A DNA stretch of 64,000 bases from an uncultured Gemmatimonadota bacterium (GCA_903882745.1 CAIRYG010000010.1:372001-436000); one strand, 5' to 3'; shown: positions 17,645 to 27,534, numbered from the stretch's first letter. The notes: generated from the sequence alone by a model not told the origin. Program-made: numbers and translations.

Positions 17645-18772
17645 ATGACCTACGCTGCCATCACGGGCTGGGGCAAGTGCCTGCCGCCGGCCGTCCTCAC
17701 CAATGCCGACCTCTCCACCTTCCTCGACACCTCGGACGAGTGGATTGTGTCGCGAACCGGCATGAAGGAGCGGCGCGTTTCCCACGTGCCAGCCATTCAG
17801 CTCGCCTCCACGGCCGCCGCGCGTGCCCTCGCCTGCGCGGGACTCGACGCCTCCGAGCTTGAGCTGATCATTTACGGTGGCTGCAGCAACGAGGAGCTGG
17901 TCCCCAACTCCTCTAGTGGCGTGCAGATCGAGCTCGGCGCAACGCGCGCAGCGGCCATGGACATCAACACCGCCTGCACGAGCTTCCTGTATGGCCTCAG
18001 CACCGCGACGGCCATGATCAAGAGCGGCGTCGTCAAGAATGCCGTGGTGATCGGCGTTGAGCTGATCACCCGCTACATGGACTGGAGCAACCGCAACGTA
18101 GCGGTGCTGTTCGGCGATGGCGCGGCCGCAGTCGTCCTTCAAGCATCGGATGAAGAATCCGGCGTGCTCGGCTCCGTGCTCGGCTGTGACGCCGAAGGGC
18201 GCGAAGCGCTTCGCGTGCGTGGCATGGGGTGCAGCTACGCGGGCCTCGGGATTTCCTACGGCGATACCATCTGGGATTTTGACGGACCGGTAATCTTCAA
18301 GCGCGCCGTGAAAGGCATGAGCGAGGCATCGGCCAAAGTGCTCGCACAGTGCGGGGTAACCGCCGACCAGGTTGATCTTGCCGTGCCGCATCAAGCCAAC
18401 CTGCGCATAATTGAGGCGGTCGCGAAGTACGCGGGAATCCCGATGGAGAAGGTGATGGTCACGGTCGAGAAGTACGGCAACATGAGCGCGGCCACGGTGC
18501 CTGTGAGTCTCGTGGACGCCCTGGAGCAGGGGCGGGTGAAGCCGGGGAGTCTGCTCCTAATGCCGGGCTTCGGCGGCGGACTCACCTTCTGCTCGTTGCT
18601 CGTGCGCTGGGGATCGCGCGTTACGCCACTCGGTGTTTCCGGCCGTGAACTCCCGCCGCTCACACGAACGGCGCTCGAAATCGTGAACGAGTATCGCGCG
18701 GAGCAGGACCCGCACGGCCGGTCGTTGCCGGGGCTCATGGCTCCAACGTTTGTGGAACAGCGTATCCGCTAA
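17645..18772 (+). CDS. 3-oxoacyl-ACP synthase III (FabH-like)
   Basis: Thiolase-fold condensing enzyme of 375 residues. The triad is visible: Cys111 in NTACTSF, His in VPHQANLRI, and Asn in KYGNMSAATVP. The glycine-rich C-terminal strand MPGFGGGLTFCSLLVRW is present. About 45 extra residues follow this normal end (from GSRVTPLGVSGREL), which is longer than housekeeping FabH. No acyl carrier protein or other fab gene is adjacent, so it may be a second, specialised KAS III. ATG 17639 is an alternative start two codons upstream. Confidence 0.9.
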   Translation: MTYAAITGWGKCLPPAVLTNADLSTFLDTSDEWIVSRTGMKERRVSHVPAIQLASTAAARALACAGLDASELELIIYGGCSNEELVPNSSSGVQIELGATRAAAMDINTACTSFLYGLSTATAMIKSGVVKNAVVIGVELITRYMDWSNRNVAVLFGDGAAAVVLQASDEESGVLGSVLGCDAEGREALRVRGMGCSYAGLGISYGDTIWDFDGPVIFKRAVKGMSEASAKVLAQCGVTADQVDLAVPHQANLRIIEAVAKYAGIPMEKVMVTVEKYGNMSAATVPVSLVDALEQGRVKPGSLLLMPGFGGGLTFCSLLVRWGSRVTPLGVSGRELPPLTRTALEIVNEYRAEQDPHGRSLPGLMAPTFVEQRIR

Positions 18773-18851
18773 CCCTGCAGTCCTGTTACATTGCTGGACA
18801 ACAATAGAACGCACTCGCCGTACGCAGTAGCCCCCTCGCAGGGACGCCGCC

Positions 18852-21137
18852 ATGTGGGATACAGCCCGTGACAGCCGAATGATTGCCGACCTCGACGTTG
18901 CGATCAGCATCGTCGAGGCGCACGACGGCGTTGGGGTGCTCACCTACTGCAACGCAGCCTTCCAGCGGATGAGCGGTTACTCGCTTGCCGAGTTGGAAGG
19001 GCGCAAGATGCGAATCCTCCGAGGTCCAGACAACGACCCAGCGGAGATCGCGACCCTCAATGCGGCCATTCGCACCGGCTCCGAGTGCCGAGTCACCATC
19101 CAGAATCTCCGCAAGGATGGCATTCCCTACTGGAACGTCATCTGCATTCGCGCCGTCCGCGATGCAACGGGTCAGATCTCCTACTTCGTTGGCGAACACC
19201 GCGACGTCACCGAAACACGGCGCATTGAGGCCGGGCTCGACCTAAACGAACGCTACCTGAGCATCCTTGGCGGCCTGACGCAGGATGGTGTCTTCCATCG
19301 CGACCTCGATGGAACGCTCACCTTTGCGAACCAGAGCTACTTCGACATCAGTGGCCTGCAGTCTGCCGACACGAGTCTCGCCGATTTGGTGCGGTGTGTG
19401 CATCCGGATGATCGCTGGAAGTTCCGCGACTGGCCGAGCGAGTTCGCACACGTTGGCGGGCGGATCGAAGAAATGTGTTTCCTGCGACCCAATGGTGACG
19501 CCACGTGGGCACTGGTGCGGACCGCACCACTCCTGGCGGCAGACGGAAAGATCCGCGGTCTTGTTGGGGTCGTGAAGGATGTGACCAGCCAGAAGCGGTC
19601 AGATCAAGCCGCACGCGAAACAGCGCAGCTGATCAAGCTCGACCTGACCGCCATCATTCAGCTCGATCTTGAGCAGCGCCCGATTCTCTGGAACGAGAGC
19701 GCCAAGCGGCTGTACGGTTGGACGCGCGCCGAGGCGAGCGAGCAACCTTCGCTGGCATTCTTGCACAGCGCGGACGGGATTGCACGATTCGAAGATGCCT
19801 GGCGGCACGTGCTCCAGCTCGGCAGTTGGGAAGGAGAGCTCGTGCGGGTTCGGAAGGACGGACGCCCCGTGACCGTGCGAGCGAGCTGGGGGGTGGTGCG
19901 CAACGCAAACGGACAGCTCACGAGCGTACTCTGCAGTGAGACTGAGCATCTGCAGGCTCGGGGGCTTACCCCGCAGACGTCGCGTGCGCAGCGCCTCGAA
20001 AGCATTGGCGAAATGGCATCGGGGGTGGCGCACGACCTGAACAACGTGCTGCAGCCGATTATGATGACGCTCGACATGCTCGACGAGATGGTGGTGGACC
20101 CCAAGCAACGGCAGTGGCTGAGTCTTGCCTCACAGAGTGCGACGCGAGGGGCCGAGTTGTTGCGCGGGGTCCTGACCTTTGCGCGCGGCGGCGAGGAAAC
20201 GCGCGCGGTTACGTCGGTCGCGTCGATTGTTACCGAGGCGGCAAAGATCATGCGCGGCGCCTTCCCGCCCGACATCACGGTCACGCTGACCACCGCGCGC
20301 GACGTTCGGCGCGTGATGGCCGACCCGACGCAGATTCATCAGCTCGTGATGAACCTGGCCATCAACGCGCGCGACGCGATGCCGCACGGAGGCACGCTCT
20401 CGCTCTCAACAGAAAACCTGATGGCCGACGCGACCTTCTGCCGCAGCCATCCTGGGTCCGTCGAGGGGGCGTACGTGCTGCTGCGCGTGGCCGACACCGG
20501 CGTTGGTATTCCGCCCGACGTACGTGAGAAAATCTTCACGCCATACTTCTCGACCAAGGTCGAGGCCGGCGGCACCGGCATTGGCTTATCGACCGTCGAG
20601 TCGATTGTGAAAGCGCACGGGGGCTTCATTACCGTGCACAGTGAAGTTGGCGCCGGGACGGCGTTCAGCGTCTTTCTTCCCGCCACGACCATCGCAGGCA
20701 CCACCGCGCAGGAGCTCGCGGACGAGGAAGGCGCGCTTGTTGCCCTTGAGGGGCACGGCGAGCGCATCTTGTTGGTGGACGATGAGTCGACCCTCCGCGA
20801 GATTGCGCTGCAAACCCTCGAGCGACACGGCTACCGCGTGATCGTGGCCCGTTCACCGCGTGAAGCGCTGAATCTCATGCAGAGCGACATCCCGATCGAT
20901 CTCGTGCTCACCGACCTGCTGATGCCGGGCGACAGTGGGCAGTCGCTGATTGCAGAACTTCGTAGCGCGGCGCCCACGTTTCGCATTATCGCCATGAGCG
21001 GCCTTGACCGACGCGATTCGGATCCGTCGCTTGGCGTTCCATTTCTGCTCAAGCCATTCTCGAGTCGCGCCCTACTCGAGGCGTTGCACGCGACGCTGCA
21101 GGCTCCGCTGCAGGACGCGCAGCCGCGCACGGTTTAG
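18852..21137 (+). CDS. PAS-domain hybrid sensor histidine kinase
   Basis: Soluble sensor of 761 residues with no membrane segment. Three PAS domains are seen (about 10-125, beginning AISIVEAHDGVGVLTYCNAA; 130-255; 265-370). Next is a HisKA domain with phosphoacceptor His394 in SGVAHDLNNVLQP, the variant H-box common in NtrB-like kinases. The HATPase has the N box NLAINARDAM and glycine boxes DTGVGIP and GGTGIGLS. A C-terminal receiver domain (about 632-745) has Asp688 (LTDLLMP) and Lys734 (LLKPFS). The first PAS resembles LOV-type proteins (RILRGPDNDPAEI), but the photoactive Cys motif NCRFLQ is not seen. No cognate regulator is adjacent. The stop overlaps the convergent gene by 4 bp. Confidence 0.93.
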   Translation: MWDTARDSRMIADLDVAISIVEAHDGVGVLTYCNAAFQRMSGYSLAELEGRKMRILRGPDNDPAEIATLNAAIRTGSECRVTIQNLRKDGIPYWNVICIRAVRDATGQISYFVGEHRDVTETRRIEAGLDLNERYLSILGGLTQDGVFHRDLDGTLTFANQSYFDISGLQSADTSLADLVRCVHPDDRWKFRDWPSEFAHVGGRIEEMCFLRPNGDATWALVRTAPLLAADGKIRGLVGVVKDVTSQKRSDQAARETAQLIKLDLTAIIQLDLEQRPILWNESAKRLYGWTRAEASEQPSLAFLHSADGIARFEDAWRHVLQLGSWEGELVRVRKDGRPVTVRASWGVVRNANGQLTSVLCSETEHLQARGLTPQTSRAQRLESIGEMASGVAHDLNNVLQPIMMTLDMLDEMVVDPKQRQWLSLASQSATRGAELLRGVLTFARGGEETRAVTSVASIVTEAAKIMRGAFPPDITVTLTTARDVRRVMADPTQIHQLVMNLAINARDAMPHGGTLSLSTENLMADATFCRSHPGSVEGAYVLLRVADTGVGIPPDVREKIFTPYFSTKVEAGGTGIGLSTVESIVKAHGGFITVHSEVGAGTAFSVFLPATTIAGTTAQELADEEGALVALEGHGERILLVDDESTLREIALQTLERHGYRVIVARSPREALNLMQSDIPIDLVLTDLLMPGDSGQSLIAELRSAAPTFRIIAMSGLDRRDSDPSLGVPFLLKPFSSRALLEALHATLQAPLQDAQPRTV

Positions 21138-22207
21138 AACTTGATGACGCAGCCGCCGCTGGAGTAGTTCTGCCAGTTGGTCTGCAGCAAGAAGTACTTG
21201 CCGCCCAAGACCACGTTGTACCTCATGTTCTTGCTGAGCGAGCTGCTTGAGGTGCTCCCGAATTTCCACGAGCACTTGTCGGCGTTCTCGAGGCCGCTGG
21301 CGTCGTACCAGCCGGTGCCGAGGGGGTCGGTGGTGGTCTCCGCAATCTCGTGCGCGAGCAAGTTCACTTCGACATCGGCGCCGAGGTCGCCGTTGGCGGA
21401 GACCGTCGTGGCCGTGCATGCCGAGGACCAGGAGGCGGCGTACGGCTGCGCTGTGTAGAGGACGGTGCGCGACACACCGGCAATGGTCATGGTCGCCGCT
21501 GAGTGGTACGCGCAGTAGCTCGTGCCCGCGCCGCCGCCCAGGTTCACCTTGGGGCCGGTGAACACCGAATAGATGGTGTTGGAGTCATAGGTCAACGTGC
21601 CGGCGGTAAAGCCACTCTGGAGCATCGCGAGAATCGCGGCATCGGTCACCGTCGCGCCAGAGGCAGGAGCGCTCGTCGCGTTGGCCCAGTAGCCGGTGTA
21701 CTTGACCAGGTTGTTGATCTTGAGGCCAGCCGCGTTGGTGTACGTCGCGTTGATGTTGAACCAGGGTGACCCGCCGAGGTTGCGCAAGAAGAAGCCAACG
21801 ATCGAGGAGTCCGCGGTTCCCAGCCCCGTGCCTGTCTTGGGACCTTTCACGTAAATCGGGGCACTCGCCCAATAGACCGCCACCACGTTGGTCGTGGCCT
21901 GGAGCACCGGACCGCCGTGAAAGGTGATACCAGAGTTCACCGTTGCGCGATTCGTCGACGGGCTGGCGGCGCTTCTCGCGCCATCAGCTGTTTCGTCATC
22001 TGCCTCAGTGCCGCGCGTCTCATGGAACTTGAAGCGCGACTTGCGTCCCTCACTCGTGATCGACGATACGGCACTCGCGTCGGCCACTTTGAGCTGCAGC
22101 GGCTGCAGCGGCTGCAACGGCGCGGTGCTGTTCGACTCTGAGCATGCGACTACAGTGACCGCAACAGCGGCGGCAACCGAGAGGGCAGCGGAGCGAAATC
22201 GAGGCAT
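21134..22207 (-). CDS. EXORDIUM/phosphate-induced-protein-1-like lipoprotein
   Basis: 357 residues. The signal peptide ends in a lipobox-like VTVVAC, after which a Pro-Leu-Gln repeat (encoded by a 9-bp tandem repeat at 22093-22119) forms a short linker. The body matches the plant EXORDIUM/phi-1 fold family in order: GPVLQATTNVVAVYWA, IVGFFLRNLGGSPWFNIN, and LLAHEIAETTTDPLGTGWYD. The HEIAE...D string is suggestive of metal binding, but enzymatic activity is unproven for the family. Probably surface or periplasmic. The stop codon overlaps that of the convergent kinase. Confidence 0.75.
   Translation of the reverse strand: MPRFRSAALSVAAAVAVTVVACSESNSTAPLQPLQPLQLKVADASAVSSITSEGRKSRFKFHETRGTEADDETADGARSAASPSTNRATVNSGITFHGGPVLQATTNVVAVYWASAPIYVKGPKTGTGLGTADSSIVGFFLRNLGGSPWFNINATYTNAAGLKINNLVKYTGYWANATSAPASGATVTDAAILAMLQSGFTAGTLTYDSNTIYSVFTGPKVNLGGGAGTSYCAYHSAATMTIAGVSRTVLYTAQPYAASWSSACTATTVSANGDLGADVEVNLLAHEIAETTTDPLGTGWYDASGLENADKCSWKFGSTSSSSLSKNMRYNVVLGGKYFLLQTNWQNYSSGGCVIKF
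22093..22119. repeat. 9-bp tandem repeat, three copies
   Basis: Units GCTGCAGCG, GCTGCAGCG and GCTGCAACG lie inside the EXORDIUM-like lipoprotein gene and encode a repeated Pro-Leu-Gln linker just after the lipidated Cys. Confidence 0.8.
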
Positions 22208-22396
22208 CGGTGCGTAGGGAGACAGAGTGGTGAAGGAACAGCGGTTTTTACCCTAACCACCAAAAATACCCTCAGGGACGAGAGTGTGTAAAGTAGCTGT
22301 TCGGCGTTCGTTCTCTGGCCGGTCACCAGTGGGCGGGCGGAGCCAACGCTACCATCAGCGCGTCTTGCCCGCACGCGACCGTGAGGTGCATACTCT

Positions 22397-25300
22397 GTGA
22401 GCAACACCCTCCTCTCTTCGGCAGAGAACCCCGTGAACATTCGTCTGCACATTCGCCGCTGGCCGCTAGTCGGCACAGCGCGCGGCACAGCGCGCGGCAC
22501 AGCGCTCGGCACAGCGCTCGGCACAGCGCGCGGCACAGCGCGCGGCACAGCACTCGGCGTCGCCGCCCTCACCGTGCTCGCCCTCGGTGTGGCCGCCTTT
22601 GCTCCAGCGCGTCGCGTAACGGTCGACCCACGCCTTCTCGCAGGGCTTCAGTGGCGGAACGTCGGCCCCTTCCGAGCGGGACGCGTGGCGGCTGTTGCCG
22701 GTGTCGCTGGGCAGCCTGGCGTCTACTACGCCGGCTTTCCGGCCGGCGGCGTCTGGAAAACCACAAGCGCGGGGATGACCTGGGCACCGATTTTCGACGA
22801 CATCAAGAGCGTGTCCTCGATCGGAGCCGTGGAGGTCGCACCCTCTGATCCGAACGTCGTGTACGTCGGCACCGGCGACCTGATCACCGGCGGCGTGATC
22901 AACGAAGGGGACGGCGTCTACCGCTCGGCGGACGCCGGCAAGAGCTGGCAGCACGTCGGACTTGTTGCGACCAAGCAAATCCCCTCGATGCTCGTGGATC
23001 TGAAGAACCCGAACGTCGTGCTCGTGGCGGCGCAGGGAGATATCCATCAGCAAACGGAAGATCGCGGGATCTATCGCACGGACGACGGCGGCAAGTCGTG
23101 GACGCGCGTGATGTTTGTGGACCGCGAGACGGGCGTGCAGAAACTGGCGCGCGCCAACGATGCGCCGAACACCATCTTCGCAACGACGGTTCGTCATTAC
23201 AACGCGCCCACGCCAGCAACGCAACCCGCTCCCGGTTCCCCCGCCGCGACACCCGCCGCGACAGGATCGACGGGCACCGCGATTTACAAATCCACCGATG
23301 GTGGCCTCACCTGGAACGAGTTCAACGGAACCGGCCTTCCCCGCCTCGCGGGCCGCACCTCCATCGCCGTGGCCATGGGGACAAACGCCCAGCGCGTCTT
23401 CCTCGTGACCAACAACGGGCTGTATCGCTCCGATGACGGCGGCACGAACTGGCGGCAAATGGACGCCGCCGACACCCGTATTCGCAACGGACAGGGCGGC
23501 TACAACTGCGGCATTGCCGTTGACCCGAAAAATCCAGACGTCGTCTACGTCCTGAGCACATCGAGCTACAAGTCCACCGATGGTGGCAACAGCTTCACCG
23601 GGTTCAAGGGCGCGCCAGGCGGCGACGATCCGCAGCAAATCTGGATTGATCCGACAAATGGTCAGCGCATTTTTCTCGGCGTGGACCAAGGCGCAACGGT
23701 CACCCTCGACGGTGGCGCCACCTGGAGTTCGTGGTACAACCAGTCGGTGGAGCAGGTGTATCACATCGCCACCGACAACTCCTACCCCTACTGGATCTAC
23801 GCCACCCAGCAAGACGCGGGCGCCATCCGCACGCGCGCGCGCGGCAACTACGGCGCCGTGACGATGTTCGACTGGAACTCCGTGAACGGATGGGAATGGG
23901 GAACGATCATCCCGGACCCCACCAACCCGAACGTGGTCTTCGCCAGCGGCTCGGGCGTCGTCAAAATCAGCTATCCGAGCGAGCAGTGGATCAACGTGAG
24001 CCCCGCGCTCGATCCGGCATCCAAGACGCGCTCCACCTCGTCAGCGCCCATCCTGTTCGCGCCCTGGAACAGCAAACTGCTGATCGCGGCCATGAACGTG
24101 GTCTACACCACCACCGACGCCGGTAACAGCTGGAAAAAAATCAGCGGTGAGCTCGGCATCCCTCAAGGACTGGATTCGGCGGCCGCCGCAACGACCACGG
24201 GCGGGCGCGGTGCCATCGAGTCGCTTGCGGCGTCGAGCGTCGGCAAAGGCACTATTTGGGTTGGCACCAACAACGGACTGATCCACGTCACGCGCGACGA
24301 AGGCAAGACGTGGACCGACGTCAGCATCGCGGATCTCCCAAACCCGCGCCGCGCCAATATCTCGGCCATCGAAGCATCGCATGTGAACGCCGGCGAAGCC
24401 TACGCGGCCGTGGAATACCAACGACTCGGCGACTTCGCGCCGTACATCTACCGTACACGCGACTTTGGGAAGAGCTGGACGAAGATCACCGACGGGCTCC
24501 CAGTTCGGGAACCCGCTGGCAGCGTGACGCGCGTTGTGCGCGAAGACCCCAAGAAGGCCGGACTGCTGTTCGCCGGCACCGAGACCGGGGTGCACGTCTC
24601 GTTCGACGACGGCGATCACTGGCAGTCGCTCACCCTCAACTTGCCGAACACGTCGTACCGCGACCTCACCATCAAGGGGAACGACTTGATCGCGGGAACC
24701 TACGGGCGCGGCATCTGGGTGCTCGACGACATCTCCCCGCTGCGTCAGTTGAGCCCCGCGGTCTCGAGCGAACCGGTGCACCTCTTTGCACCCGGCGATG
24801 CCATTCGCACACGGCGCAACGTGAACGCCGACACGCCGCTACCACCAGAGATTCCCCACGCCAAGAATCCGCCGAACGGCGCGATCATCTACTACGCACT
24901 CGCGAGCAAGCCGTCCACAGAGATCACCCTCGACGTGAGCGACTCCGCGGGCAAGCCGGTGCGCCACCTGTCGAGCATTGCACTGGCACCGGTCGCCGAA
25001 GCCGCGCGCCCACCGCACCCGAACTGGTGGCTGGCCGAACCCGAGGCGCTTCCCACAAACGTCGGCCTCAACCGCACCACGTGGGATTTCCGCCACGACC
25101 CCCCGGCGGTGAACAGCCACAGCTTTGAAATCAGCGCGAACCCCGGCGAGACCCCGCCCTCCCCAGAGGGGATTCTTGCGGCACCGGGACGCTACACCGT
25201 GACCCTCGCCGTCGACGGCAAGCGCTACACCCAGAAGCTGACCGTGCAGAACGACCCCCGCTCGCCAGCCACGACCGCTGCGCTTGTGGCGCAACACGCA

Positions 25301-25753
25301 CTGCTCGTCGGTATCAGTGACGGCATCGCGCTCGCCGCCAGCTCGGCAAAGCAGGTGGCCGATCTGCGCACCGCGCTGACCAAGGCCACTGGTGCAAACG
25401 CGGCCGCGGAGGTGAAGTCGGCGATCAGCGCCTTCTCCGCCAAGCTGGACTCCGTTGCCGGCGCTGGCGGTGGCGGGCGCGGCGGACGTGGCGGTGGTGC
25501 CGCGGCGAATGCCACCTTCAACGCGATCAATGGCGCGCTCGCGGCGCAGCTGACCACGCAGGACAACGCCGATCAGGCACCGACCGCAAGCTCACGCGCG
25601 GCCTTTGCCGGCTCGTGCAAAGAGCTCACCACAGTGCAGGCGCTCTTCACGCGCATCACGACCAAGGATCTCGCCGCTCTCAACGCCATTCTCGCCAAGA
25701 ATGGCGGGAGCGCAATCAACGCGCCAACAACAGGGGCAGCACCACGCTGCTAG
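22397..25753 (+). CDS. VPS10/sortilin-like beta-propeller secreted protein (BNR repeats)
   Basis: About 1118 residues. After the N-terminal leader come many BNR/Asp-box repeats (KSTDGGLTWNEF, YRSADAGKSWQHV, YRTRDFGKSWTKI), forming one or two ten-bladed propellers as in VPS10/sortilin and xyloglucanase-type proteins. A C-terminal beta-sandwich (about 830-960) and an Ala/Gly-rich helical tail follow. LQWRNVGPFRAGRV begins the mature domain. The same architecture recurs in the 52.3-kb paralogue. Substrate unknown; such proteins often sit beside peptidases or sugar hydrolases. Start: GTG 22397, or GTG 22433, which leaves a shorter leader. The leader contains seven in-frame 12-bp repeats. Confidence 0.85.
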   Translation: MSNTLLSSAENPVNIRLHIRRWPLVGTARGTARGTALGTALGTARGTARGTALGVAALTVLALGVAAFAPARRVTVDPRLLAGLQWRNVGPFRAGRVAAVAGVAGQPGVYYAGFPAGGVWKTTSAGMTWAPIFDDIKSVSSIGAVEVAPSDPNVVYVGTGDLITGGVINEGDGVYRSADAGKSWQHVGLVATKQIPSMLVDLKNPNVVLVAAQGDIHQQTEDRGIYRTDDGGKSWTRVMFVDRETGVQKLARANDAPNTIFATTVRHYNAPTPATQPAPGSPAATPAATGSTGTAIYKSTDGGLTWNEFNGTGLPRLAGRTSIAVAMGTNAQRVFLVTNNGLYRSDDGGTNWRQMDAADTRIRNGQGGYNCGIAVDPKNPDVVYVLSTSSYKSTDGGNSFTGFKGAPGGDDPQQIWIDPTNGQRIFLGVDQGATVTLDGGATWSSWYNQSVEQVYHIATDNSYPYWIYATQQDAGAIRTRARGNYGAVTMFDWNSVNGWEWGTIIPDPTNPNVVFASGSGVVKISYPSEQWINVSPALDPASKTRSTSSAPILFAPWNSKLLIAAMNVVYTTTDAGNSWKKISGELGIPQGLDSAAAATTTGGRGAIESLAASSVGKGTIWVGTNNGLIHVTRDEGKTWTDVSIADLPNPRRANISAIEASHVNAGEAYAAVEYQRLGDFAPYIYRTRDFGKSWTKITDGLPVREPAGSVTRVVREDPKKAGLLFAGTETGVHVSFDDGDHWQSLTLNLPNTSYRDLTIKGNDLIAGTYGRGIWVLDDISPLRQLSPAVSSEPVHLFAPGDAIRTRRNVNADTPLPPEIPHAKNPPNGAIIYYALASKPSTEITLDVSDSAGKPVRHLSSIALAPVAEAARPPHPNWWLAEPEALPTNVGLNRTTWDFRHDPPAVNSHSFEISANPGETPPSPEGILAAPGRYTVTLAVDGKRYTQKLTVQNDPRSPATTAALVAQHALLVGISDGIALAASSAKQVADLRTALTKATGANAAAEVKSAISAFSAKLDSVAGAGGGGRGGRGGGAAANATFNAINGALAAQLTTQDNADQAPTASSRAAFAGSCKELTTVQALFTRITTKDLAALNAILAKNGGSAINAPTTGAAPRC
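22472..22555. repeat. 12-bp tandem repeat, seven copies, inside a signal-peptide region
   Basis: Seven units of GGCACAGCGCGC or one/two-base variants. Because 12 is a multiple of three, each unit adds Gly-Thr-Ala-Arg or Gly-Thr-Ala-Leu without changing frame, placed between the basic N-region and the hydrophobic core. Confidence 0.95.
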
Positions 25754-25795
25754 CGCGTTGCAGTCGTCTTGAAGCCAGCGGCGCCGTGCTGAGGG

Positions 25796-27427
25796 TCAGC
25801 GCGGCGCCGTTGGCACATATGCCGAAGGCACATACGCCATGGCGTGTTCCGCGAGCGCGGTAATCGTCAGCGACGGATTCACACCGGGGTTCGCGGGCAT
25901 CGTTGAGCCATCGCAGATCATAAAGTTTTCGTAGCCGAACGCGCGGTTGCGACTGTCCACCACACCGCACGACGCGTCACGCCCAATCGGCGCGCCACCC
26001 AAGATGTGCGCCGTCGTCGGGATATTTGCCGCGGCCTCGAGCACACCACTCGAGGCAATGCCTCCGGTGTGCGCCTCGAGAAACTCGGCCGCGGCATTCG
26101 CTTCTGGAATGAAGGTCGGATTCGGCTTATCGGCGTTCTGCTCCGTGCGGAGGCCGAACCCAAACAGCCCACGCGTCGCGCGGAAGGCGATCGCGTTATC
26201 ACTCGACTGCATCACGAGAATCACGAGCGTCTTCCGACTCCAGCCAATCGGAAAACGGGAGCGCACAAAACGGATCGGGTGGCGCACAATGCTCCCCAGC
26301 ATCATCAGCGGACGAGTCAGCCGTGTCCCCTTCCCCGTGAGTGGCGCGAGCAGGAACGACAGAAAATCCCCGTGCTCCCCGTAGGTACAAAACTCGATGT
26401 GCGTATCCTCGTTGGGATGCACGCTCGCACTAATCGCCACGTCGTTCCACGGGCGCGAGGAATCATCCGGCAACGTGATGGCCAGAATGCTCTCGCTGTT
26501 GGTACGCACCAGCTCGCCGAGCCGGTTGCTGAGACGGGGCAACGATCCCTGCGTCTTGCACTTGAGCAAGAGGCGGTTGGTACCGAGTGCGCCGGCGGAG
26601 ATCACAACGCCGCGCGCCGTAAAGGTGCGTCGCTCCTTCGCGAACCACGCCCCAGGACGCTGCGTGGTGATCCGGTACCCTTCGCTCCCGTCGGCCGCAC
26701 CAATCGGCACGATGTCGGTGACCTCGCGCTCGGCGATCACCGCAGCGCCCTGCTTTTCCGCGAACCAGAGATAGTTCTTGAGCAAGGTGTTCTTGGCGCC
26801 AACGCGGCATCCCACCATGCAGGCGCCGCATCGAGTGCAGCCCGTGCGGTCGGGGCCGTCACCATTGAAATACGGATCAGGAACCGTCTTTCCCGCTTGT
26901 CCGAAGTACACACCGACCGGCGTTCGCGTGAACGTCTCCGCCTTCCCGAAGTGCGCGCCGACTTCCTTGAGGAGCTCTTGCCCGCCACTCGCGAAAGGCA
27001 CCGTTGCCACGCCGAGCATCTTTTCGGCGGTCTCGTAGTGGGGCGCGAGCGACTCGGCCCAGTTCTCGAGTCCTTGCCACTGGGGGTTTTCGAAGAAGGC
27101 CGGCTTGGCGCGGTACAAGGTGTTGGCGTAGACCGCGCTGCCGCCGCCGACGGCGGAACCGCTCGCAATAAAAATGTCTTTGAACGGCGTGAGTCGCAGG
27201 ATGCCGCGCATCCCGAACGCCGGAGCCCAGAGGAATCGCCGAAGGTCCCACGTGGTGCTCGCATATTCATGGTCGGCGTAACGCCGCCCGCATTCGAGCA
27301 CGCCGACGCGGTACCCCTTCTCACTGAGGCGGAGCGCCGAAACGCTGCCACCAAAGCCGGAGCCGACAATCAGCCAGTCGTAGTCGAACTGCGTCACGGC
27401 AGTCGCGGCGGTCTGTGCGAGGGGCAT
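25796..27427 (-). CDS. GMC oxidoreductase (cholesterol-oxidase-like flavoprotein)
   Basis: 543 residues. The FAD dinucleotide-binding motif is GSGFGGSVSALRL near the N-terminus, with the acidic residue in VLECG. GGGSAVYANTLYRA is the second flavin-contact region. A Cys-rich string CTRCGACMVGC followed by RVGAKNTL is characteristic of the ChoD-like branch of GMC proteins. The C-terminal H/N region appears as HILGGAPIG and NPGVNPSLTITALAEH. No signal peptide is obvious from ATG 27427; the upstream extension of the frame is low-complexity and was not used. The substrate, a sterol or other alcohol, cannot be named. Diverges from an M20 peptidase gene. Confidence 0.85.
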   Translation of the reverse strand: MPLAQTAATAVTQFDYDWLIVGSGFGGSVSALRLSEKGYRVGVLECGRRYADHEYASTTWDLRRFLWAPAFGMRGILRLTPFKDIFIASGSAVGGGSAVYANTLYRAKPAFFENPQWQGLENWAESLAPHYETAEKMLGVATVPFASGGQELLKEVGAHFGKAETFTRTPVGVYFGQAGKTVPDPYFNGDGPDRTGCTRCGACMVGCRVGAKNTLLKNYLWFAEKQGAAVIAEREVTDIVPIGAADGSEGYRITTQRPGAWFAKERRTFTARGVVISAGALGTNRLLLKCKTQGSLPRLSNRLGELVRTNSESILAITLPDDSSRPWNDVAISASVHPNEDTHIEFCTYGEHGDFLSFLLAPLTGKGTRLTRPLMMLGSIVRHPIRFVRSRFPIGWSRKTLVILVMQSSDNAIAFRATRGLFGFGLRTEQNADKPNPTFIPEANAAAEFLEAHTGGIASSGVLEAAANIPTTAHILGGAPIGRDASCGVVDSRNRAFGYENFMICDGSTMPANPGVNPSLTITALAEHAMAYVPSAYVPTAPR

Positions 27428-27487
27428 TCCAGAAGAGTATGAACTGGGACCACGCGCCACAATGCACGGCAGCGCAGGACCCCAGTA

Positions 27488-27534
27488 ACCAGCCATCGAC
27501 CAGCCGTCGACCAGCCGTAGACCAGCCGTAGACC
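27488..27534. repeat. 11-bp tandem repeat, four copies, between divergent genes
   Basis: Units ACCAGCCATCG, ACCAGCCGTCG, ACCAGCCGTAG and ACCAGCCGTAG run head to tail in the 186-bp region between the GMC oxidoreductase and M20 starts. The period is close to one DNA helical turn. Confidence 0.85.
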
